A stretch of 56,227 bases of DNA. Origin: JABMRF01 sp964584985 (GTDB lineage Bacteria > Patescibacteriota > Patescibacteriia > UBA11705 > JABHMO01). Position numbers and translations under genes: made by a program. The notes under the pieces were generated by a model. The model ran no database searches. It saw only the letters and a program-made list of their open reading frames with translations, and had not been told where the DNA came from. Of this stretch, positions 1 through 5,613 are shown in pieces. Numbering within the stretch: the first letter of the stretch is position 1; each line of letters begins with the position of its first letter. The stretch is taken from assembly GCA_964584985.1 (NCBI GenBank), contig CAZPBK010000005.1, positions 1 to 56,227 of the forward strand. The letters are read 5' to 3'.

Positions 1-230
1 TAGTACGAGAGGACCGGGAAGGACGAACCTCTAGTGTACCAGTTGTTCCACCAGGGGCATTGCTGGATAGCTATGTTTGGTTTGGATAAACGCTGAAAGC
101 ATCTAAGTGTGAAGCCGTCTTCAAGATTAGTTATCGTTATTAGGATCCTCGAAGACTACGAGGTTGATAGGCAGCAGGTGTAAGCGCAGTAATGTGTTTA
201 GCCGAGCTGTACTAATAATCCGAAGTATAG
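1..230 (+). rRNA. rrl: 23S ribosomal RNA, 3' end (partial)
   Basis: The window opens inside 23S rRNA. The sarcin-ricin loop core (AGTACGAGAGGACC) is at 3-16, followed by the conserved domain VI sequence and a typical 3' end around actaataatc (211-220). The 3' boundary is approximate. The 5' part lies outside the window. Confidence 0.95.
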
Positions 231-270
231 CCACGATAATGTCAATATTGTATTTTTTGGATATAAGAAA

Positions 271-405
271 AAGAGATAGAGTCCTGGTGACTTTTGCGCA
301 GGGGCCACACCTGTTTCCATCCCGAACACAGAAGTTAAGCCCTGCAGCGCCGATGATACTACTCAGTGGGAAAGTAGGTCGTCGCCAGGATTCTATCTCT
401 TTTTT
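271..405 (+). terminator. Extended 5S stem that doubles as rRNA operon terminator
   Basis: The 5S ends continue into flanking DNA as one long helix. 271-287 pairs with 385-401 over 17 bp, with a single G-U at 281/391, and the T-run continues to 405. The outer 10 bp lie outside 5S, so this can act both as a precursor processing stem and as the arm of an intrinsic terminator. Confidence 0.6.
281..391 (+). rRNA. rrf: 5S ribosomal RNA
   Basis: Begins gtcctggtga and ends cgccagga, the usual complementary 5S ends. The conserved core ccatcccgaacacagaagttaagc lies in the middle (about 317-340). It follows the 23S end by about 50 bases, as in a normal rRNA operon. The length of about 110 bases is slightly short for bacterial 5S, and the exact ends are estimated from stem I. 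Confidence 0.93.
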
Positions 406-480
406 AATTTTAAATTATTTTGTTTGAGTATTTAAAAGTGATAAAATGAAAGTATAAGATTTAACTTAAAATTATAGAAA

Positions 481-1026
481 ATGAATTATTTTTATTATTT
501 TATTTTGTTGCTTTTGGTCGTGATAATTTTAATATTGTCCATTAAATCTTTTTCTTCACTAATTGGCTTAATCAGAGCAGGAGGTGTGCCGTATGTTCCT
601 TTGAGTAAAGAGAAATTGAAGTTTTTGCAAAAAAAATTAAAATTGAATTCACAAACAAAATTAGTTGATTTAGGTTGTGGCGATGGTCGGGTCCTTCGTT
701 TGTTTGAAAATCAAGGAATAAAAAATTTAACCGGTTATGAAGTCAATTTTTGGGCTTTTTTGTTGGGAAAAATAAAAAACAAAAAAAATTCAAAAATAAA
801 ATTACTTTACAAAAATTTCAAAAAAGTGAACTTGTCTGATTACGATACGGTTTTTTGTTATCTTTTGCCTGAATATTTGCAAAAATTGAAAAGTAAATTT
901 GAACAAGAATTAGAGCCAGGCACAAAGTTAATATCTTATGATTTTGAAATAGAAAATTGGCGAAAGCCAATAAAGGTTTATTGTTCTGAAAATGGACAAG
1001 GAAGAATTTTTATTTATAAAATTTAA
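481..1026 (+). CDS. Membrane-anchored class I SAM-dependent methyltransferase-like protein
   Basis: 181 aa. Residues 4-27 form one hydrophobic segment, suggesting an N-terminal membrane anchor. Residues 61-70 (LVDLGCGDGR) are the glycine-rich motif I that binds S-adenosylmethionine in class I methyltransferases. The rest fits a compact Rossmann domain, with CYLLPEYL in the position of motif IV. The substrate cannot be told. There is no SD before the ATG at 481; the start is chosen because it gives the full anchor. It is 20 bases upstream of the GlmU-like gene and probably co-transcribed with it. This class is often annotated as a hypothetical methyltransferase. Confidence 0.7.
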   Translation: MNYFYYFILLLLVVIILILSIKSFSSLIGLIRAGGVPYVPLSKEKLKFLQKKLKLNSQTKLVDLGCGDGRVLRLFENQGIKNLTGYEVNFWAFLLGKIKNKKNSKIKLLYKNFKKVNLSDYDTVFCYLLPEYLQKLKSKFEQELEPGTKLISYDFEIENWRKPIKVYCSENGQGRIFIYKI

Positions 1027-1046
1027 TTGTTTTAAACTGATTTTTT

Positions 1047-1799
1047 ATGAGTGAAAAGCAAAAAATTATAATATTGGCGGCCGGTAAAGGCAGCCGCATG
1101 AATTCCGAAGAGCCGAAAGTTTTGGCTAAAGTCTTGGCTCGTCCCATGATTGATTGGGTTATGACAGAAGTGGAAAAAGTAAAAGATCTTGAAAAACCTG
1201 TGGTGGTGGTTGGCTATCAAGGAGAAAGGGTTAGAAAATTTTTAAACGACCGAGTCGAGTATGTTCGGCAAGAGAGACAATTGGGTACCGGCCATGCGGT
1301 GGCTTCGGCAAAGCCAAAATTGGAAAATTTCCAAGGGGCGATCTTGGTTTTATACGGTGATCATCCTTTAGTTTCTCAAAAAAACATAAAGCGTATTTTT
1401 GAAAAACATTTTCAAGAAAAATCTTGTTTAACCATGATGACTACCAAGATTTCGGATTTTTTAGATTGGCGTAAAGGGTTTTCCGGCTTTGGTAGAATTA
1501 TTCGTGATCAAAACAGTAATATACAAGCGGTTCGTGAATTTAAAGATTGTTCCGAGACGGAAAAAAAGATCAAGGAATTAAATCCCGGATATTGCTGCTT
1601 TGATTCCGAATGGTTATGGCAAAATATTTCAAAATTGCAAAATCAAAATAATCAGCAAGAATATTATTTAACCGATTTAATTGAAATGGCCGTGAAACAA
1701 GGACATAAAATTCAATCAATACAAATTCCGCCGATTGAATGTTTGGGAGTGAATACCAAGGAACAGTTGGAGTTGGTGGAGAGGTTATTAAATAGCTGA
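1047..1799 (+). CDS. Sugar nucleotidyltransferase, GlmU N-terminal-like (UDP-GlcNAc pyrophosphorylase)
   Basis: 250 aa. LAAGKGSRM at residues 10-18 is the nucleotide-binding signature of the family. QLGTGHAV (about 79-85) and YGDHP (103-107) match GlmU motifs for UTP/sugar-phosphate binding, and NNQQEYYLTD near residue 210 matches the conserved GlmU segment before the linker helix. The protein stops there: the left-handed beta-helix acetyltransferase domain of full GlmU (about 450 aa) is absent. The likely reaction is GlcNAc-1-P + UTP to UDP-GlcNAc, supplying peptidoglycan or surface glycans. Acetylation would then need another enzyme. No SD. Confidence 0.8.
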   Translation: MSEKQKIIILAAGKGSRMNSEEPKVLAKVLARPMIDWVMTEVEKVKDLEKPVVVVGYQGERVRKFLNDRVEYVRQERQLGTGHAVASAKPKLENFQGAILVLYGDHPLVSQKNIKRIFEKHFQEKSCLTMMTTKISDFLDWRKGFSGFGRIIRDQNSNIQAVREFKDCSETEKKIKELNPGYCCFDSEWLWQNISKLQNQNNQQEYYLTDLIEMAVKQGHKIQSIQIPPIECLGVNTKEQLELVERLLNS

Positions 1800-1814
1800 T
1801 AAAAAAATTAGGTA

Positions 1815-1843
1815 TTGACAACAAGAGTTTTTAGGGGTAACAT
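1815..1843 (+). promoter_or_regulatory. Promoter of the 1880 gene
   Basis: TTGACA at 1815-1820, a 17-base spacer, and TAACAT at 1838-1843. A strong SD (AGGAGG, about 1869-1874) lies just before the ATG at 1880. Confidence 0.65.
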
Positions 1844-1879
1844 ATAGTTGCTCATTAACAAAAACATAGGAGGTCTAAT

Positions 1880-2824
1880 ATGAGCAGAGAAAGAAGAACA
1901 GATTCATGGACAGATCAAGAAGGTGTAGAACATACAGAAACTATTGATGAGTATGGTTGTAAAACTAAAAAAGAATCTTGGAGAGATGAAGATGGGCATA
2001 TTCTATCAAGAGAATACTATGTTGATGCTGATGATGATTCATACGGCGATATTCCTCGAGAAGTAGTTGATAATAATGATGATGATGTGAGTTTTGGGTA
2101 TGCTATAAAGAATTTTTTTAGTTTTTTATTTTCTGTGGGGATTATAGTGGGGGGAACTATTTTGCTTTTCTCGGTATTGGATAATGCTAAAAACAGGACT
2201 AAGCCCTCTTACAATAAAAATATAACTACTGTTCCGGCTAAAAATCCAATACACTTTCTTACCCAAAATGCAAAGAACGAAAAGAGCAGAAGAGTGAAAA
2301 AGAGTAAAAGAGGGCATAATTTATCCAAGAAAAAGAAAGTCAAGAAAACAAAAAAAATTCCTCTTGATAAAAGTAGAATTGTTCCTTATTCAGGAACTGA
2401 ATTACTAGAGAGAATGAAAGATGCAAATAATGATAACCCTGTGAGTTGTTTAAAAAGGCTAAATCGACAAGATGTTGATTTAGTTAAGGGAGGATATTAT
2501 GAGGTTTTTCTAAACTATATTGTGGATGGGTGTGAGCCTGGCTATTTGGGAAGTCATTCCGCAAATTTTCGGTGTGTAATATATAAATATCGCAAAAATG
2601 GAAAGATTAGAAAACTTTTTAAAAATTCTGGAACATGTAGCTTTATCAATGAAAAAACATTATTTGTAAGGGATTTGTATTTCAATGGTTCGGATGGGGG
2701 ATCAAGAAAATATAATGGGGAGTTAAGAAAATATAGACTGGCGCATGATCAATTCCAATTGATAGGTCGTAGAAAAGTAAAGGGTGTTAAATTTACAATA
2801 AAAGCGGAAGATGTGAGATGGTAG
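1880..2824 (+). CDS. Unknown single-span membrane protein with acidic N-terminus
   Basis: 314 aa, no family recognised. Residues 1-72 are hydrophilic and strongly acidic (runs such as DADDDS and DNNDDDV). A hydrophobic segment at about 78-100 is the only clear membrane span. It is followed by a very basic linker (about 135-160, rich in Lys/Arg) and a C-terminal globular region of about 150 residues with four Cys (for example SCLKR, DGCEPG, FRCVIY, GTCSF) that could form disulfides outside the cell. Charge distribution suggests N-in/C-out. It has its own consensus promoter and AGGAGG, and is followed 9 bases later by another membrane ORF, so the two form a small operon. Confidence 0.7.
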   Translation: MSRERRTDSWTDQEGVEHTETIDEYGCKTKKESWRDEDGHILSREYYVDADDDSYGDIPREVVDNNDDDVSFGYAIKNFFSFLFSVGIIVGGTILLFSVLDNAKNRTKPSYNKNITTVPAKNPIHFLTQNAKNEKSRRVKKSKRGHNLSKKKKVKKTKKIPLDKSRIVPYSGTELLERMKDANNDNPVSCLKRLNRQDVDLVKGGYYEVFLNYIVDGCEPGYLGSHSANFRCVIYKYRKNGKIRKLFKNSGTCSFINEKTLFVRDLYFNGSDGGSRKYNGELRKYRLAHDQFQLIGRRKVKGVKFTIKAEDVRW

Positions 2825-2832
2825 GAGGGGCT

Positions 2833-3018
2833 ATGAGTTGTAAAAAACCAGAAGTCTTGCAGGAGATAAAAAAAAATGTTTGTTTGTTTTTTAGAAATCC
2901 GTCTTTTATTTTATTTTTACTTTGTCTTTCATCTTTGTTGATTGTATTCGCGGTAGTTTGTGTGTATGTTTTTTTAGTATTTCTGTATTGTCTTTTAATG
3001 CAATCGATAAAAAGTTAA
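2833..3018 (+). CDS. Small hydrophobic membrane protein, unknown
   Basis: 61 aa (MSCKKPEVLQ...). ATG at 2833 is preferred over the in-frame ATG at 2818 because taggagggg sits immediately before it as the SD. Residues 24-56 are almost entirely hydrophobic, enough for one long or two short membrane spans, after a basic N-terminus. It follows the 314-aa membrane protein by 8 bases and is closed by a terminator, so the pair is probably one operon. No homologous family is recognised. Confidence 0.55.
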   Translation: MSCKKPEVLQEIKKNVCLFFRNPSFILFLLCLSSLLIVFAVVCVYVFLVFLYCLLMQSIKS

Positions 3019-3027
3019 TCATTTTTC

Positions 3028-3056
3028 AAAAACGGTCACATTGGCCGTTTTTTTCT
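3028..3056 (+). terminator. Intrinsic terminator after the 1880-3018 gene pair
   Basis: AAAAACGG (3028-3035) pairs with CCGTTTTT (3045-3052) around a 9-base loop, followed by T-rich sequence. Confidence 0.7.
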
Positions 3057-3077
3057 TTTATGATAATATGGGAATAT

Positions 3078-4343
3078 ATGAAAATAATCGCCGACCTACA
3101 TATCCATTCAAAATATGCCCGTGCGGTTTCGCCAAAGATGCAAATTCCGGACATATATTTTTGGTCTGCGAGAAAAGGAATAAATTTGATTTCCACCGGT
3201 GATTTTACTCATCCGCAATATCTAAAACATTTAAAAGAAAATTTGCAAGAAAATGATTCTGGGTTTTTGCAGTATAAAAATAGTAAACCAGGAGACAGAA
3301 AGGTTAAATTTGTTTTAGGCACGGAGATTGCCTGCATTTACAAAGACAAAGAAAAGGTTAGACGATTGCATCTTTGTGTTTTGGTGCCGGATTTTGTTTC
3401 CGTGGAAAAAATAATTTCAGCTTTGGAAAAAAGAAAATGCAATTTAAAATCTGACGGCCGTCCAATAATCGGCATGAGCGCTAAAGAATTAACTGATATT
3501 TGTTTACAAGCTAATGAGAAAGCTTTAATTATTCCGGCTCATATTTGGACGCCTTGGTTTGGTCTTTTGGGATCTAAGTCCGGATATGATTCTTTAACGG
3601 ATTGTTTTGAAGAATACAGTAAAAATATCTACGCAGTGGAAACCGGATTGAGTTCTGATCCGCCTATGAATTGGAGACTCTCAGCTTTGGATGATCTGAC
3701 TTTGGTTTCCAGCTCCGACGCTCATAGCCCGCGCAACATTGGGCGAGAAGCCAATGTTTTTAAAATGCAAAAATTTACCTATGGCGAGATGTATGATATT
3801 TTAAAAAACAAAGATCAAGAAAAGTTTTTATATACGGTTGAATTTTATCCGCAGGAAGGACGGTATCATTATGACGGACATCGTAAATGTGATTTTGTTT
3901 GTTCGCCACAAGACAGTAAAAATAAACATAAAAATATTTGTCCTTTGTGCAAAAGGGAATTAACTTTGGGTGTTGAACATCGGGTTGATGATTTGGCTGA
4001 TCGTGAGCTTGGTTTTAAACCAAAAAAGGCAATTGATTTTAAAAGTTTGGTACCGTTGCAAGAAATTATTTCCGAATGTTTACAAAAAGGTAAAAACACT
4101 AAAAGCGTGCAGACTGTTTATGAAAAAATGATTAAAAATAACAGTGAGTTTGAGGTTTTATTGGATCTGGATAAACAAGAAATAAAAAGTATGGCCAATA
4201 AAGTAATTGCCGAAGCTGTTGAGCGGGTAAGGCAAGGGAGGATTCATATTGAACCTGGATATGACGGTGATTATGGTACAGTCCGGATTTTCAATGAAAA
4301 AGAAATAAATGAACTTTTACCGCAACAAGAAAAATTATTTTAA
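3078..4343 (+). CDS. PHP-domain DNA repair endonuclease, EndoQ family
   Basis: 421 aa from the ATG at 3078. Longer in-frame starts upstream would read through the preceding terminator and are rejected. DLHIHS at residues 6-11 is motif I of the PHP phosphoesterase fold, and further His/Asp residues (HIWTPW, SSSDAHSPR) fit the metal cluster. A zinc-binding segment follows (HRKCDFVC...ICPLCKR), then GVEHRVDDLADR, which I recognise from endonuclease Q. EndoQ nicks 5' of deaminated bases such as uracil and hypoxanthine in DNA. Database names for relatives include DNA helicase UvrD; no helicase motifs are present here. The family function is established in Thermococcales and Bacillus; its role here is inferred. 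Confidence 0.75.
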   Translation: MKIIADLHIHSKYARAVSPKMQIPDIYFWSARKGINLISTGDFTHPQYLKHLKENLQENDSGFLQYKNSKPGDRKVKFVLGTEIACIYKDKEKVRRLHLCVLVPDFVSVEKIISALEKRKCNLKSDGRPIIGMSAKELTDICLQANEKALIIPAHIWTPWFGLLGSKSGYDSLTDCFEEYSKNIYAVETGLSSDPPMNWRLSALDDLTLVSSSDAHSPRNIGREANVFKMQKFTYGEMYDILKNKDQEKFLYTVEFYPQEGRYHYDGHRKCDFVCSPQDSKNKHKNICPLCKRELTLGVEHRVDDLADRELGFKPKKAIDFKSLVPLQEIISECLQKGKNTKSVQTVYEKMIKNNSEFEVLLDLDKQEIKSMANKVIAEAVERVRQGRIHIEPGYDGDYGTVRIFNEKEINELLPQQEKLF

Positions 4344-4355
4344 TCAATTTTGCCA

Positions 4356-4391
4356 ATAAAAAACAACTCCTTGACAGAGCTGTTTTTTTTT
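4356..4391. terminator. Bidirectional terminator between EndoQ and the histone-like gene
   Basis: An imperfect hairpin (aacaactc ... gagctgtt) has an A-run on its left and a T-run on its right. It can terminate the plus-strand EndoQ gene and the convergent minus-strand gene at 4398. Confidence 0.65.
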
Positions 4392-4397
4392 ATGGAC

Positions 4398-4766
4398 TTA
4401 CTTTCTTTTTTTTCGGGTAGTCTTTCGTTTCTTTGGAGTCGTTTTTCTTTTTTTAGTGGTCTTTCGTTTGGTAGTTTTACGTTTAGCCGGTTTTCTTTTC
4501 TTGGGTGCGACTTTTTTCTTGCGAGTGGTTTTTCTTTTTTTGGGAGTCGCTTTTCTTTTCTTCGTAGGCTTTCGTTTGGTTGTTTTGCGTTTTTTAGGCG
4601 CGGTTTTCTTTCTCTTGGCCGGTTTTCTGGTAGTTTTTCTTTTCTTCGGTGTTGCTTTCTTTTTGCGAGTTGTTTTTCGCTTTTTAGGCGCAGCCTTTTT
4701 GCGAGTTGTTTTTCGCTTTTTAGGCGCAGCCTTTTTGCGAGTTGTTTTTCGCTTTTTTGCTGGCAT
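4398..4766 (-). CDS. Histone H1/Hc1-like Lys-Arg-rich DNA-binding protein
   Basis: 122 aa, almost wholly Lys, Arg, Thr, Pro and Ala, built from repeats of the type APKKRKTTRKK. No globular domain, no acidic residues. It resembles the basic tails of eukaryotic H1, chlamydial Hc1 and AlgP-type proteins, so a nucleoid-binding role is inferred from composition. The start is fixed by an AGGAGGA SD (4774-4780). The 5' half of the coding region contains two exact 36-bp units and a third partial one. A perfect 11-bp inverted repeat lies just upstream in the leader. Copy number of the repeats may vary between strains. Confidence 0.75.
   Translation of the reverse strand: MPAKKRKTTRKKAAPKKRKTTRKKAAPKKRKTTRKKKATPKKRKTTRKPAKRKKTAPKKRKTTKRKPTKKRKATPKKRKTTRKKKVAPKKRKPAKRKTTKRKTTKKRKTTPKKRKTTRKKRK
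4660..4757. repeat. 36-bp tandem repeat inside the histone-like gene
   Basis: Unit 1 is 4660-4695, unit 2 is 4696-4731, identical in all 36 bases, and a third copy is partial (4732-4757). The unit encodes 12 residues (KKRKTTRKKAAP), so gain or loss keeps the reading frame. Confidence 0.9.
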
Positions 4767-4785
4767 AAAATTTTCCTCCTAATAA

Positions 4786-4816
4786 TTTTCAAACAAGAAA
4801 TGTTTTTGTTTGAAAA
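4786..4816 (-). promoter_or_regulatory. Perfect 11-bp inverted repeat in the leader of the histone-like gene
   Basis: TTTTCAAACAA (4786-4796) and its exact reverse complement (4806-4816) are separated by 9 bases, 20 bases upstream of the start codon and just above the SD. It can form an RNA hairpin or serve as an operator. The T/A content gives no clear terminator on the minus strand. Confidence 0.5.
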
Positions 4817-4963
4817 CTTTTAGATTTTTATTTTTATAATTTATTTATTTTTTATTTTAAGTTTTTGTTTCTTTCTTTACAATTACATTATAAAACTTTT
4901 TTACAAAACAAACAACAGTGTTTTGAAAATCAAATCTTTTTTGGGGATAACTTTTCTCAAAAT

Positions 4964-4996
4964 AAAAAAGCAACCTTGGTCGCGGTTGTTTTTTTT
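4964..4996 (-). terminator. Terminator-like hairpin downstream of tRNA-Ala
   Basis: GCAACC and GGTTGT pair around 8 bases, with A-runs on the left and T-runs on the right, so it can work on either strand. Read on the minus strand it would end a transcript starting at tRNA-Ala, about 150 bases past the tRNA 3' end. No gene is visible in 4767-5143 on either strand. Confidence 0.5.
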
Positions 4997-5143
4997 AAGT
5001 GTTTTTTAGAGTTTATTTTATTGCGAGGTTTTACGGAGATTTTTTTTAATAATCTAAAATAATTTTTGACAAACAGTTTATTTTTTCAATACTTTTTAAA
5101 TCAAGTGAATTTGATATTCAGTCATAGCCCAAAGGGCTAAGAC

Positions 5144-5220
5144 TGGTGGACCCGGCAGGGGTCGAACCTGTGACCTCCTCGGTGCAAACGAGGCGCTCTA
5201 GCCAACTGAGCTACGGGCCC
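5144..5220 (-). tRNA. tRNA-Ala(UGC)
   Basis: A 77-base cloverleaf read on the minus strand. The anticodon loop is TTTGCAC, anticodon UGC. The acceptor stem carries the G3-U70 pair that identifies alanine tRNAs. CCA is encoded. A short AGCCC/GGGCT hairpin follows the 3' end. Confidence 0.95.
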
Positions 5221-5299
5221 TAAATGAATATTTTCAAAATATATTGTAAATGTATACTATCAAATATAAAATATTTTGTCAATGTTTTTTTATTTATAA

Positions 5300-5327
5300 T
5301 TGACTAATTTACCAGGTGTGATATTAT
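5300..5327 (+). promoter_or_regulatory. ileS promoter
   Basis: TTGACT at 5300-5305, a 16-base spacer, and TATTAT at 5322-5327 with an extended -10 TG at 5319-5320. Transcription would start near 5334, just before the T-box-like leader. Confidence 0.6.
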
Positions 5328-5334
5328 GATTTCA

Positions 5335-5505
5335 ACAATAACAAAAGCGTTTAACCTCGGTTATCGTCGGGGGAGTTGCCGAAAGAAAGCCAAAAGGCGA
5401 TTAGACTCGGCCGGGTAAGCCCGTAATAGCCGTAATTAAGTATAATTCCGAGATGGTACCCCTTGAATTGGCAAGGTCTTGGTGCTTTTCGGATTTTTTT
5501 TTGAA
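5335..5505 (+). promoter_or_regulatory. T-box-like riboswitch leader of ileS
   Basis: The 3' part holds TGGTACC (5454-5460). The UGGU can pair with the 3' ACCA of an uncharged tRNA, as in T-boxes. This sequence lies in the 5' arm of a terminator hairpin: CCGA (5448) pairs with TCGG (about 5489-5492) and CCTTG (5461-5465) with CAAGG (5471-5475), followed by nine T. Upstream come a small stem with ATC in its loop (5352-5377; a candidate isoleucine specifier at 5363-5365), a stem TTGCC/GGCGA (5376-5400), and a nested CGGC-CGGG...CCCG...GCCG structure (5408-5432). The architecture resembles the short-stem I ileS T-boxes described in Actinobacteria. The specifier assignment is tentative. Confidence 0.7.
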
Positions 5506-5613
5506 CAAAAAAAGTTTAATCCAAGATATTCAAAAAATCTGTTGGAAGCATAATAGTAAAATTTTAAAACAAAGATAATTTATAACAAATATATAAATAA
5601 TTAATTTATCAAT

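Noticed and set aside
164..427. 87-residue open frame over the end of 23S and 5S
   Set aside because: It lies across rRNA genes and has no protein-like features.
4350..4823. Phe/Ser-rich frame on the plus strand opposite the histone-like gene
   Set aside because: It is the complement of a Lys/Arg-rich repeat; the SD, terminator and composition favour the minus-strand gene.
4865..5062. 65-residue frame in the gap before tRNA-Ala
   Set aside because: Low-complexity AT-rich sequence that spans a terminator-like hairpin; no SD or conserved feature.
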